Source of the DNA: Anarhynchus alexandrinus | Lineage: Eukaryota; Chordata; Aves; Charadriiformes; Charadriidae | DNA length: 64,000 bases | Assembly (NCBI GenBank): GCA_008711295.1 | Contig: VUYV01000047.1 | Location: forward strand, 384,168 to 448,167 | Reading direction: 5' to 3' | In this document: positions 44,792 through 58,060 of the stretch, in pieces | How the letters are laid out: the number at the start of each line of letters is the position of its first letter | Position numbering within the stretch: position 1 is the first letter of the stretch | Notes under the pieces: model-generated | Told to the model about the DNA's origin: nothing | Seen by the model: only the letters and a program-made list of their open reading frames with translations | Databases searched by the model: none | Translations under genes and position numbers: made by a program

Positions 44792-47586
44792 ATACCATAG
44801 TTTCTCGATCCCTTCCCCTGTCGCATCTTGCAGCCTGGTCCTCTTCTAACCCATTCTCACTGGTGGAGGGTTTCTACGCCTCCCATTTCACATGTAGATG
44901 CAAGCTCCTCCACCCAACCCCTTTCACATCTTGTACTATCTGCAGTTATGTCTTCACTAGTCTTCCCTGTAAAGCTCTGATGTTCAAAAAACCCAAGAAA
45001 AACAAAGCACAAATCAAGGAGGGCAATCCGTGACAAACTTGAGGCCAAGCAGATCAAAGGGAAGCGTTCCAGCAGGAACACAGAGTAAGGATGGCTTTCT
45101 CCCTTCTCAGATGTCGTAACTGTTTCATACACAAACTCCTAGGATTGCCCTGTGCTTGCAAAATGCATGAAAAGTCTTGCAAAATTTCTGTCATGAGAGA
45201 GAAATCAATACAGCCCCTTTTCTCTACACGGCTGAAGTTGCGCAGGAGGCACAGCCCTGCCTACAAGAGGGAACGCACTTTCACACCTTCATTTTTCTCA
45301 AACTCACTAAAGCTCCTACATACAGGTAGAAAAACATCCTGACAGAATAGAAGTGATAACAAATAGAAATTCACAACACTAGCACTACAGATTCATCTGG
45401 ATATTTCAAGAAAAAAAAAATTGAAGTCACATTCATAAAAAAAAAAAAAATATCAGTATTTCTTTCCGTCCATGTTTCCAGCAAATAACAAGAATATTCA
45501 AGTTTATGGGGGGAAAAAAGCCGGCTTCCACTTAATGAATCGCAACTTGCTGTCAATACCTAACTGTACTTGCTCTTATGGCTTTTATTTTTTTTCCCCC
45601 CTCATGACATTTTCAAAGGCTCCCTTGAATGGTTCACGTAGGCTGCCATTCTCAATGGGCTCCATTTAACAGAGAATGGAAGAACCTTCTTAAACATCAT
45701 TTTCATTCTTCTGCAGCTGCAGATACATTCAGATTGGTAACTCTATTTCCCTACAGTCCAAACTAAAAGGGTTTTGAGTGCATTTGTCCTATCCTGACTC
45801 ATCTGAGAAACAAACAGTGAGCTGTTCTTGCATCTAGGATTTTCCCTCCTCCCTCCATTTCATTGAAAAATCTGGAATTTCTCAGTGAGACGCTGCTACC
45901 AGTCATTATTCTGTAGGATCACACTAGTCCTGGCAAACAGGGAAATTGAAAGAACATTTTTAGCTGTTGTGGTTTAGTATATAAATAAGTCTGCCCAAGA
46001 ATATATAAATACAAACAAACAATCTCTCTGAATTAGTACCTTCTCGTCAAGCAGCTGATGTTTCAATGCACAGACCCCCAAACACAAGACTCAAATGCGA
46101 ATCCTTTGTGCTTCCAAAATGAAGATGGAGACAAACCGTGGTACTTATGGGAAAGCTTATGAAAATTTCGCGTGCGTTCCCTCCTTCCCCCATATTCTCA
46201 GGCAGCACAGATCAACATCTGTCTTGAGAAAAGAGACCTAGCTGAAAAGCTAGACTGGTAGTGCCTTCCCTATTTTGTTTTAAATCATGTGGTTTATTCA
46301 TCAGGGAGGGAAAGGGTTTCAATCCACAGGCGTGTAATTGTTTTGCTCGCGCGTACTCTTATTTTGCAATTTCTAGACCCATTCAAGCATTCCAACTCTG
46401 TTTTACCAAGGATTTGCATTCAACGTGGGGAAAAAAAGTTCTCACAGCACTGAATAGTTTAGATTAATCAGATCATGATTTCTCTATGCTTGCTGATTCT
46501 TTGAAATTAAATTATTATTATTTGCTTACTAGAAGTAGGAAAACTGTTTCTGGAGAAAAAAATTTGCCAAAGGATGCAGTTAGAAACAATTAGAAAATTG
46601 AATTTACTAAAACACTTCAGTAAAAGTTTACTAGACACTTTCAGATCAAAAAAAAAAAGTAATAGGAGAAGGATTTAGATCCTTCCAACACAAAGAGAGT
46701 GACAACAGCGACCGTAAACCCCAGCCCTAGATCCAATAATTTGGTCATTAAACTGCTTCCTCCAGATTAAGGAAACAAACCCCAAATCCAGCCTGTTTGT
46801 GGTGATTTCCCACCCATCCCACCCCCCTCCTACTTATTCCCCTGTCCAAGCACTCTTCTCCTCCCTTGGCTACCAGGAGCTCAGGGTGTAGGTGCAGCCG
46901 GTTTCCATCCTACCCACAAGAAACAACCTGTGCTTGAGGCGTTGCGTTTTGTGGGAAGAAAGTCCTGCAGGCAGACAACTCACAACCGTATCTACAGCTC
47001 TACTCCCAGCTGAAATAACTGTTCAGTTCGGGGTCAACAGAAGAGGCTGACCACCCACGAGCTCACCAGATATTTTAATGCCGCGGTTATGTCCCGGGAT
47101 GGAGAGGCTCAGCCCGGCACAGGCAGAGCAGCTCGAACAGGCATCCACCACAGCTGGGTGAGCAGCTCCTGCTGCTAAAACACCACAGGTAAGGATTTGT
47201 CCTTTGGCCACTTGCTAACTTTAGTGTTCTTCATCCTTTAGTAATACTTTCAGTCTACCCAAAACAAAGCACTATTTTATCTGCTGTATGGAAGGATTAT
47301 GGGAAATCAACGTCGGGGGATTTTTTTCCCCAAGTTTAAAGGAAAAAGAAGATCTACATTAGCTTGGTCCTAAAAGTGATCTTGATGTATTCCATCTTTT
47401 TTGAGATGGAAAAACCGTACTGAGCAGCAAGGTCCAATCCCCACGCTCGCTGGCATCTATTACAACCAATAGACACTGCTCGTGATCCCAGACTGTATTT
47501 CAGCAAACCAGTGCTATTCAGAATGTTAGCAAGTGAACTCCATCCTATCACTCTTTACTGATAAATTGTGTGTTTAATGTCCTGAT
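44792..47586. other. Non-coding unique sequence, no gene seen
   Basis: A-runs lie near 45411-45420, 45439-45451 and 46649-46658, and a T/C run near 45588-45602. No gene, transposon or RNA gene recognised. Confidence 0.55.
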
Positions 47587-47645
47587 ATTGGGGAAAAAAA
47601 AAAAAACCAAAACACACACACTCATATGCACCCACACACCTATAA
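47587..47645. repeat. A12 run followed by CA-rich microsatellite
   Basis: An A-run leads into CACACACACTC, CACCCACACACC units. A short imperfect simple repeat. Confidence 0.88.
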
Positions 47646-47924
47646 CATTTTAAATGCAGATACTAGGTACAAACGTCTGCATTAAGCAGCCCTAGATCCA
47701 AAACCTAAGCATGGGTAACAAACAGCAAACCCAGGGGGAGCAAAACAGAGCACAGAAGGTGAAAAATAGAGACGTGAGTACCTGGTCCATGAAGATGCCC
47801 ACTGAAGTGAAGCAGATGCTCCAGAGAAAAAGTAGAAGTCTTAAGCAACTCTTAACACCAGACCACATATTTCTGTCCCGCTAATTTGACAGACTCAGGG
47901 CCCCTGGGAAACTTCAGGCTGAAC

Positions 47925-48320
47925 TCTGTATCAGCATTTTCTTGCTCTAACTTGTTTATAACCAAAAGCAATGCATGACTGGTGTGCGTAATTAGTCATG
48001 GTCACAGCAAGGTAGTCCCATAGATACATCAAAATTGAGAACATGTGTATGAACTGATTAAAAACAGCCACTGTAATACCTCCACCTTAGGCTCTATGTA
48101 ACCAATTATATTTTTTTTGTAAATATCAGTGTTTTAAGCTGTATTTTTTTCCTAATTGTTTTCATTTCGCCTTGTATTTGCCAAGCCGTAAGTGATAAAA
48201 ATGTAATGGTAGCTGCTCATTAATCCCAAAGAATGAGACACACATCATACAGTCTGGCATCACTTAAAGCACTAATTAAGGGAAAGATTGTTTTGAATAT
48301 ACCACATGCTTTTCTCTCTG
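47925..48320. promoter_or_regulatory. Candidate conserved non-coding element
   Basis: A non-repetitive AT-rich block with TAATTAG (47989-47995) flanked by TGCATGAC and TCATGGTCA, several further TAAT/ATTA cores (around 48100-48290), and TAATTAAGG near 48273. The composition differs from the CA-rich sequence to its left. Enhancer-like by inference. Confidence 0.35.
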
Positions 48321-49289
48321 GCACCTTCCTGAAAAGTTATTCAGCTATTATCTCCTAACCCACCCAGTGCTCACGCTGAACTTTTCATAGCCACTGGGCC
48401 AGACACTCCGTCAATGCAAATCGATGCAGCACCCATGAAGCTCTGCCAGCATGCACCAGCAGAGGACGTGGCCTTTTGCTTTTCCTCTGACTGGCATCCA
48501 GGAGAAGTTGTCACTCATTCACTGGGGCCAGAGAGGATTTTATTATTTTTTTTTTATAGCTCCAGAGAAAGGACATTTAATGATTCACCAGAATAACCAT
48601 TCCAGCTGGTAAAAAGTTCACATCGCATATTTATGCCTGGAAGGGTGACAGCAAAGAAACCTTAATGTGTGCATTTCTTATCCTCATTACACCAGCCACA
48701 GTCAGAAGTAAACAGTGGCATTTAAAATTTAAGGCTGTTACAAGAAATTATGGTGTCCATGAATGAGGTTAACTTTTATATCACTAAAACTGCCATCCAA
48801 GTTTTATTTATATACGCGGAAAGAGAGCCTTAAGTGCTACCAGTCAGGTACGTGGACTCAAACCTCTTCAAAACCACTGGTAAAGCTGCCTTTCCCACTA
48901 GTATTTCTATTGATATTCTCAATTACAGCCAGTTTATGCAGGACAACTGCCTGACCTGTGTGTGTCCCAGTAAAACTGTCTTACGCGCTCCAGGATTTAA
49001 AACCTCTTCCATTTTGACTATGACATTTGATGTACAATTGTGTTTATCATTCGTATCCAGTCTCTTCCTGGGAGAGACCAAAAAAAAAAAAACGCCGTTT
49101 TGAATACAGCTGTGTTCACACCACCTCCATTCGCGTTTGAAAACCTCGATCCCGCTCCCATGAATGCGGCTCACCTCAATATCAGAACCCATAAATATTT
49201 TGCAGCCAAACTCTGAATGCAGCAAATACTCCTTATAGCCAATAAGCCCCGATAAACAACCCGTGCCCAGACTGGTTTTAAACGACTGC
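48321..49289. other. Non-coding unique sequence, no gene seen
   Basis: A-run at about 49079-49092. Short frames without domains. No other feature. Confidence 0.55.
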
Positions 49290-49610
49290 CACACAGAGAT
49301 CTGTAGGCTGTCTCATTAGCAATTCGCAGGTTATTATATTCCCAAATTATGGTGGCCTCAAGCTTGCAGCAAAAGCTGAACCTCACAAAGATGATGATTG
49401 TGTCATAAAAGTGATCAATGAAAATTAGTATTAGAGCCCTTGTGAGATGCAATTCTCATGGCCAAGTGTTTTAAATTCTGTTTGGTTAACAGGCAATATC
49501 ACATTGCCATAAATGCATAATAGAAATGCATTTCCAATTGGACCCTTATCACTGAGGCTTTAAATCTTCATGAGGTTTATTTGACATTGAGCCTGATAAG
49601 AAGTAGGACA
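49290..49610. promoter_or_regulatory. Candidate conserved non-coding element
   Basis: Unique AT-rich sequence with CTCATTAGCAATT near 49312, AATTATGG, GATGATGATTG and a GTTAACAGG half-site near 49486. ATGCATAATAG/AATGCATTTCC forms loosely inverted ATGCAT cores near 49514-49530. Motif-dense and repeat-free. A regulatory role is inferred only. Confidence 0.35.
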
Positions 49611-52413
49611 AGCACTGAGGTGGGTTTGGTGCTCTCCTGCGCTTCATTTGAAGTCACTACCAATGACACAAGAAGACTTCAGACCCACACAGTTTGCTAT
49701 TTCTTCCTTCCTGCACATCTGCGTTGAATTGTTTAATCCCAACAAAGTTTTTTTGGAATTCACAGCTCCAACACAGTTTTCTTATCCATCAAGTTCATAA
49801 TGATTATGGCATTCTGTATATGATAGTCATTGTTTTAACCTATACTTTATTTCAGAGTGTCAGAAGTAAGCACACTCCTGCAAAAAAAGCAAGCAAGGGT
49901 TGGTTTTTTTTGTCTCTTAATATGTACATTTTTGTTAACTGACTCTCAAATATTATCTTAAGAATTTTTTCCAGTCAGAAAGCTACTCGTCCCTACTTGG
50001 AGCGTGTTGTTCTAGAAGCTGTAAAGTAACATGTGTTCCTACAAGGAACATTTAAATTTTCATGTTGTCTTTACCAGGAAACCTGGGATGTAACATTTAA
50101 AGATCAGAATCACCGTTATGTGAATAGCCAGTATAAAGTTAATAAATAAATTTCTTACTCAAGTTCTGTTTTCGGGGCTTTAATTAAAGTACCATATAAG
50201 TTTTACCATACAGCAAAGACATCTAAGCACAAGACCGAAGTTGTTCCTGGGCCCTATATTCACGCACGATCTATTTCTCCTACCCCCTACCTTTCATCTG
50301 TTTGTGTTTCCTAATGAGCTTGCTAAAATAGCAGTATCTAGTGCATGTATCATTCCCAGCATAATGGATCCCTATTTTGACAAGACCCGTGCAATCTAGG
50401 TAATGGATGCATTTCATAATCATCCTCGTCACAATTAGATAAAACTGTACTCCAGGAGGCTTTCACTTAGCAGGTGCAGTACGCTCTGGGAAAGCATTTC
50501 AGAAGCAATCACAACAGCTCTTGCGGTACAGATCCATTTGTCAGCTTGAATTCTTGAAATTAAAAGACATCACTTTCAGGACAAGATGTTGAATCTTAAC
50601 TCCCGTGTTATCCTTTCCTATCAGTAGGATTCCTGCCATCAAAGCATTCAAGCAAATCAACACACCAATTGGTTTCAGTGACATAGATCACAGACAGGGT
50701 TATGCATATTCCTGGGACTCTTCCTGGCACAAATATCCAAGAATTCATACATACAAATACTGATGAAAAACTGGAACAGATGCTGAGCACCATTGTTCCA
50801 TGGTTATTTGATTATTACTAAGCATAAAAGATATGGAATTATTTTCATATTATTTTATTGTCATATTTATTTACCATATTATTCATATTATTTTGATACT
50901 TTTTTGTCAAAAATCCACTTTTCAGAACTGCATCCCTATAAAAAAAATTAAAAAGGGTTTTTTTTTCCTCCCAGACATGTTAAATACTGCCATTACATCC
51001 ATTGAGTGTCCGCCAACAATAAACCCCAAGCTAATGCACCTGAAGTAGTAACAGTGACTGTAACCTCCACATGTCCAGGATGGACACTGGCTCGTTTGCT
51101 GATATAGGAACATCTTGATTGATCCACTTTATTTTCCAATTTCACGCGGTATTGACATATTTTGCATCATAAGACCACTGGTGCAGTTCTTTGCTCTTCA
51201 GATTTGTTACGATGGGATCATTCTGCTGAGCTGTAGGCTACTGACATGTTGTGCAGACTACCGAGACTCCCTACAGACAGCCCAAAAATACATAAAGTCT
51301 GCTTTGAGAAAGAGAGCCAAGTTCTGCCTTAATTTATAATGGCACCAGCCAGTACTGAAGTACCAGAGGGAGTGCAGGGAAAGGGATAATTGAGCCCCTG
51401 AGTCTTTTTACCTTTGAATGCTCTAAGGTCGTTGGCTCCATCCCTTTTCTCTGGCCCATCCCTCATTGTGAGTTTATGATTATCAGCAATTTGCCTGTCA
51501 TGACGTTATGTTGTAATATATGCTACCACATGCTGAATATTTTGAGTTCCAAGCCTCAATTTCCTACTTAAATCTTAAAAATTAAACTGAAAAAAACCTC
51601 AAACCCCAAATTACAGGGACTTCACTAATCTTTTTTTCCTGCTCTTGGTCACCACAAGGAAGCACATCCCAAAAGCTTTCATTTAAATTTTTATCTTGTC
51701 TGGTTTTCATTCAACATTGCGGGGGGGGCTCTAGAGAACTCAGTTCACAAGGGAAATGCTTCAGAGTCTGTTAGCTGGAAATAAGAAGAAACAGAGTCTC
51801 CAGTACCTGTCTTTTACAGAAGCATTGACCATGCCCACCTTTCCTACATGATATGTGCCCTACCAGCCTCAGCCATTCTGCTTTCCAAACAACAACTAAT
51901 CTTCTACTGCCTTAAATATGTTTAATATCATGCAGTAGCTGAATTTGTTTCTCTGGATGTCACCCAGCCTCTCTGGACTCTTTTTGGGGTGCAAGTGCAT
52001 GACAGAGGTGGTCTTCTGACCACATCTGGATGGGGTTGCCCAAGTAATCCTCAGCCCTTCAGTGGGGAACACTTCCAGAAAACCAGATGTTATCACTGCA
52101 CAAGAAATCGACCCAGCTCAGGAGGCTACGATGCAGCAGCAGTGGCTTAGATGCTCCATGGCCCTTCCCAGAGTGTTCTGAAAACAAAATGCAATTTTAT
52201 TGCCCTCAGGCTTCTCGTCAGCACTTAGCAGTGAGGTGTGACTGCACCGAACTACTCTTCACTTGCACCTTGTGTTTCACACAAGTCAAGCCCGGTCCTT
52301 TTGCCAGGTCTGTGCAGGGACTAACTTCTTCCCATTTTCCATGAATAGGTGTCTTGGCCACCTACCAGAGCAAGCAATTGTACAATAACAACAGCCTTAG
52401 CGTTAAAACAGGT
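49611..52413. other. Non-coding unique sequence, no gene seen
   Basis: Moderately AT-rich. Contains a G8 run near 51721-51728 and T-runs near 49906 and 50959. The AT-rich patch around 50390-50450 has some conserved-element character but is short. No gene recognised. Confidence 0.55.
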
Positions 52414-55185
52414 TTAAACAGCTGGGTTGATCCTAGACTTTGGCCCTCTCCTGCTCCTTAGATTTACAAAGGTAATATGTACAGGTACAGAAAACTGTAG
52501 TGAAGAAAACAGTGTAGAAACATTAGTGTCTGCCATGGCTGGGTGATTTGAAAACACGCTCAGTGCCTCTCCTCTGAGCTGAACAGTGACCTTCAAAGCC
52601 CATCCCAGTGTCAGGAGCAGTTTCTTTCAGCTCTGTTGTCACAGGGCTGAGTCCAAGCATCAGGCAACTGCCATCAGCCAGCAAAGGGGAGGCAAGACAT
52701 CCTCTAAGGGGAGCTTTCAGGGATACCCATGGAGCTGTACGGCGGTAAGCAGGGTAGGCAGTCCCTGGTGGCACAATCTTGGCAACCTGAGGATGCTCCA
52801 CTGGGAGGTACATTTTGCTCTCCTTTGCTCCAAGAAAAGGATCCCCTATAATACTCTTCCCGGTTCTTTGTCTGAGGATGGTAATTCCTCTGCTTACTCA
52901 TCACCCAGCTGTTATGCTCTTTATCTCCTGTCTTGCTTAGGAATGTGAATTACTCAGTGGCAGCTAATCTGCGCATGCCTTGTTTTGCTCTGCACTCAAC
53001 CACAGGTTACTCATGCTAACTGTTCCTCATCTCAATTACAGGCTAGTCAGCCCAGAGACCTGATCTGATTGAGGAAAAAAAGAGCTTCTACCAAGAGAGA
53101 AAAAAAACCACTTTGCTGATGGAGTCTATGGAGAACACATTAGAAGACAGCAGAAAAAAGGATTTTGTAGAAAAAGGTTTTCACAGGATTTCACTTCTTT
53201 TTTTAAATAATGCTATAAATTTCTATTGGTGCAAAATGCTATGACATATGTGATACTTATGGAATTTACACAACAGGTAAAATAAACCTCACAAAATTTC
53301 ATATGACCAATAGTTATACATCTAACTTGGCTGCTCTTCCTCACTCTTGGAGTTCAAAGGTAGACAGATGCAAAGGGTGATTCATCTGATTTACCTTAGA
53401 CATCTGCCAGAAGATGAGATAAATCCCTCTGAAGGCAAATGTTTCAGTCCGTTGGCTATAAATGAGCCCGAGGTGACTAACCTACACAGAGAGGCTAAAA
53501 ACTTACCTAAGGTGGGGTTGGTGAAACCCACTCCATCAAAGGATTTAGCCCTATTCACAGAGAAGTTGAGTCAGGAGGTCCCAGGCTGAGGTAAGGATTC
53601 TCTTGTCCATATCCAATGGAAAGCTAATTAGGAACATTTTAAATGGATCTATCCAGCTGAGTTACCAGGACACTCACAGCAAATGTGCACATCCACATAA
53701 CTACATTTCACCTTGTCTCCTTCCCCTACCACCAAAACCACACAGGGGACAGAAATTACCATGCCTGTTCCCCATACTACTTCTAGCAAGAAGTAGTACC
53801 TGAACTACTTAACACATTTTAGACAGTCTTTTACAGAAATTTTGCCAATTTGCCATACTCACTAAATAGCAAATCATATTTTTGTACTCAGACGTGCTTT
53901 TTACAAAAAGTGAATGTGATTCTTTCCACTTGTATATGATGCAGAACTGTTGAGGGAGCCATTGGACCATCACCTCTGACGGAACTGTCATGATGCTTTT
54001 CAGAAGATATTTTTGCACAGCAACGTGAAATTAAACTTGCTCAAAGTCCTCCAACTCCTGCACAGCTGACTTGACAGCACTCGGCCCTTCTTTAGTTTGG
54101 GTGTACAACCTCCACTTTGCACCTAACCAGGCCCAGACCCAAGGGAGATATCACTACCCTTTATATCTGAAGCCTCTAGAAAGGACCACCAGACCACATG
54201 GCATGTCTGCTGCTGACTGGGGCCTCAGCGCAGCCCCAGCCGCGATTAACCAGCCCAGGCCACCCCAGCAAGCAAGAATGGGCCGATGCTGAGGTGTCTG
54301 AGGAACTCTGTACTTCCAGCAAGCTCCAGAGCCAGAGGAAAGGCCACCTCCCACTGCAGGCTTGGGGAGCAGCCAAGGCTGCTCTCGGGCACACACTCAA
54401 AGTGCTGTTTAATGGGCACTGTAGGTACCTCCTAATGATACATCCTCCGTCTTTTTGAAGTCACAATAGATACCAGTAAATCTCAGCTTTCCTGTGCTTT
54501 GCCAAAAGCTATTCCATTCCACAGGGCTCAGCCACAACCGACCTGAGCTTGTTAAGTTACCGTACAGCTACTGAGCTAGGGTGGTTTTCTTCAGAAGCAG
54601 CGTTGACCAATGTCATATGAAGAATAGCATCGTTGAGCTTATTCTGCACTGACAGAGAATTAAGTGGTATTATTTTGATCTTGCTGCACAGTAAGAACGT
54701 GCACACAGGCTGCTAGCATACCTTAGCTGATGTTTGGTAACAGGTTACACTATGCTGAAAATATTTTCCATGAGTCTTGGGTGCATTATATCCTCCTTAA
54801 AATTGGTAGGGGGTTCTTTTCCATACAGATCATCCCAAAATCAGCAATACATCTTGCTTTTGATAAGCCACTGGCCTGCTGAAGGAGTCATTGCAGCCTT
54901 CCTCAAGAAAAGAAGAAAAAGGTGTCCCATCCTGTCACCTCCACTAAAAGTTTGGCTGCTAAACTACCACTTGCTATAAATTGGAGACTGGGTCACAATA
55001 TCTATCCATAGATCAGCCATGGCCCTTTACTTGCTGCAGGACTCACTTGGGATCTACTCCAGTCCAGACAGAAGAAGCCACTTGGGTGTCTACATTTTAG
55101 CCATCTCCCAGGCTTGTGTCTCTCTGGTTTAAAGTTACCATTCTTATACTGCTAATCATCATCTATGCTTCATGAAGTTCAGGTG
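52414..55185. other. Non-coding unique sequence, no gene seen
   Basis: Open frames around 52523-52948 and 54154-54458 overlap on opposite strands in GC-richer DNA, a pattern expected of chance frames. No repeat family recognised. Confidence 0.55.
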
Positions 55186-55275
55186 GGATCACTGTGAGGT
55201 TGAAAGGACCATCTTGGGATCATCTTGTCCAACCTCCTGCTCCAGCAGTGGTGGGCAGAGCAGGTTCCCAAAAAG
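55186..55275 (-). mobile_element. CR1 LINE 3'-end fragment, minus strand, old
   Basis: Plus-strand text GGTTGAAAGGACC, GGGATCATCTTGTCCAACCT, CCTGCTCCAGCA and AGAGCAGGTTCCC is the reverse complement of the 3' end of an old CR1 subfamily. A degenerate octamer (GGGATCAC) sits at its left end. Only about 90 bases are recognisable before it decays into a T12 run (55292-55303). Diverged relative to the 33.3 kb copy. Confidence 0.8.
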
Positions 55276-57639
55276 AGAGGTCTGCATGCACTTTTTTTTT
55301 TTTGATCTGTACGTGTTATTTAATCCCCTCTGAAGATTTTCCAGGGGCGGCTCAGAACAGAGCAGAGAGCTCAGCGTAGGGTCATACACAGATTCCCACC
55401 CAGGGAGATGCAAAGTATGAGAAATGAGAAGCACCGTCTCTCTCAAACAAGGTTATTTACTGCACGCAACAGGAGGCGGGGGCATGAACTCTCCAGAAAT
55501 GTTGAAATATAGATCTGACCGTGGGCATTGTAGTGCCTTACCAACGGCGCACTCAATCAAAATCAAATAAGAAAGATTTCACACCGCTGCTGCCGCTGTT
55601 GCTTCTATTTTACAGTGACATTACTACCTGGCCTGGAGCCCGCGAGAAAATCCTCTCTGCTGTGAGCTCTCAGGTAGCAAAGAGTTAAGATGATAATTTC
55701 CAAAAGCTAAAAAGCTTTCCTGAAATGGAAAACCAGTGGGGCTCGCAAAGCCAGTAGCCACACTTTTAAAGTGGAAAGTCTGACAGCAGAACAGCTGAAT
55801 CCAGGGCAAACGCTCCATATAACCCCAAAGGACACCCCCGTCACTTGGCTGGCTGCACCGATGTTGGATGGCCCAAGACCCCTCGCTGTCCAGATGTGAC
55901 ACGCTTTGCTCATCAAATGCTAAGGGACTCCCTTTGCCAGCTGTGCAACAGCTGCTGGCAGTGACTGTTGGATGGTGGGTTATCCCAACGAGTGAACCAC
56001 AGCAGAGGTAAGAGACAGAGCTGAATCCAAAAGGAAGGTGAAAGCTTTGGCTGGGCAAGAGAAGCATCTTCCAGACCTGATCCTGCTGGAGCACTGGCAT
56101 TACAGATTTCGCCGAAGTCGCCTCTTTGCACAGGCCAGTGGGTCCCTGGCAGTAACTCCTGTGCCAGGTGAAGTTTCCAATTGCTCTTGGGATTAACATT
56201 ACTCTTTCTAGTACATGCAGCAAGAAGACACACAAACCCTCATCTCCAACCTGCTGAGTCTCAGGGAGGAAGTACTTTAAAAAAAAAAAAAATAGTCCTT
56301 CTCTAGGGCTCTATATATAGTAGAGGGCTCTATTACCAACAGAAATTTGTCTTTCAGCAAACTGCACTTTTTGTCCAAGACACTCTTCTAGAAAGGGTAC
56401 AACAGTGTCAGGATGAAGGTGCTGAGATTGTATGTCCTGTAAAATGCAACATATGCACAGAAAGAGTGCCTGAACATCCCTGAAAGCTTTGCCAGCTGAA
56501 GGAAGTATTAGGCAAAATGCTCAGGAGCTCATTTCTGGCTTTGAACTCATTGTCCCAAGAGAGAGGACACGGTTAAAAAAAAAAAAAAAAAATCAAGGAG
56601 GATGTCCCACTGCTGGGCAATGCAGACATGTCATTTCTGAGTCAGGGAAGGGCAACAGGAGGTTTCTTTGACTCCACGGGGCTGTGTTAGCCAGGGAATG
56701 GGGCACAAACACACATCTGTGGCTGGTAGCCAGGAGTTTGCTTTTGCACAGCCAGCTCGGAGCCAAGACCAAGGCATTCAGGTCCCTCTGCCCCACGCCT
56801 GTTGTCACATGCCTCTTGCCCAGCCTGCCAGAACCGGTGACAAGCGAGACAATGTGAGCCAATGCAATTTGGAAGCATGGCTATCCCCTATTACACCAGA
56901 ATTCAGTCACAGTCAGAAAAAAACCCATCAAATAGACTCCTTTCTTCAGAGAAATATCTCCTACTGGTCTCTTCTCTTGCCCACCACAGACTTTCCCGTT
57001 CAGCAACAAAAACCTGCTAAATCCAAAGCATCATTCTGCACTGGTAACAAAACCAAGACTGTCTTGTAACCAAGATTTGTCATGGAGGACCTTCAAGATC
57101 CTCCTCCAAGCAAAATGAGTCTGAGGTCTGAGCTTCTAGATACTCGGCGTTAAAGTTTGTGAGATACATTCCCTGTCCTTCCTTCCCTAATAGGAGGAAA
57201 CACCACCAGAATAACAGAGAAAACCATTTTAACATATTGAATTAAATATTTTTGCAGTACACCTTCTACACCATCTGGCTGAAAGACCACTGAACCCATA
57301 AGCACAAGATTAACGGTTTCCTTTGTTGTTTTCCAGGCCACAAGAAAAACAGCCTTTAAGCTAGTTATTACCCCGTGCTTTATACCCAGCTCAGGCAAAC
57401 ACAAGCAGCGTTTAATGCCCTGCACTTCAGTTCAGCTGGCAGAAGTCCCTGAATCAGCCTGCGAACAAGTGGACTTCAGAGCAACTTTATTCTCATGTTC
57501 GTTCTCACGTCACCACTCCGTACGCAGGAGCTGAGGAGGCATCTCCCGTCTCCAGCTCACGTTAGGAAATCCGGGTTCTTTGTTTTCTGCAACACGCTTT
57601 TGCCAGACAGGGCTGGTCACGCCGTTAAGTAGTATATCA
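55276..57639. other. Non-coding unique sequence, no gene seen
   Basis: A-runs at 56279-56292 and 56574-56592 (A19). The minus-strand frame 55624-56235 (203 codons) is one of the longest in the window but has no recognisable domain. Minus-strand frames overlap it out of phase, so I do not call it. Confidence 0.5.
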
Positions 57640-58060
57640 ACAGAGGGGTGGCCTTTCGATCAGAGTTCACGCAAATACATCATTAAAGCTCCAGCGACCA
57701 GCAGGCCACTTTTCTGATGATCTATTAATGTAATACAACACCAAGATGCGATTTGGGAATGATGAATTAGTGGGATATGCCATCAGAGCTGCCTTGTCAT
57801 AGGGATGCATTACTCTCCAGCAGGCCCTGGCAAGTCCAAAAGCACTACAAAATAATGTTTTAAAAGATTTTCTTTAAAAACATATAAATGAGATGTGTGC
57901 CAGTGAGAGCAAACTGCGCTTAGAGTCAATAATATGCCTGAGGATCCCACATGCCTTTTGTTCCATATTAAGCACCGGCACCTCTCAGCTCTCTTCTAAT
58001 ATGAGGCTGACGAGAGATTGCGATAATTTGGTCTGCTTCTGTTAATACCCAACCTGGCCT
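57640..58060. promoter_or_regulatory. Candidate conserved non-coding element
   Basis: Unique sequence with ACGCAAATACATCATTAAAG near 57669, CTATTAATGTAATAC near 57722, GATGAATTAGTGGGA near 57762, and further AT-rich motif clusters to about 58040. It lies at the start of a 2.5-kb zone with three such blocks. Enhancer-like by composition. Confidence 0.35.

Noticed and set aside
44372..44800. 142-codon open frame as a host gene
   Set aside because: It is the C-terminal part of CR1 ORF2, followed by the family's octamers.
55624..56235. 203-codon minus-strand open frame
   Set aside because: No family resemblance, and overlapping out-of-phase frames on the same strand indicate locally low stop density, not coding.
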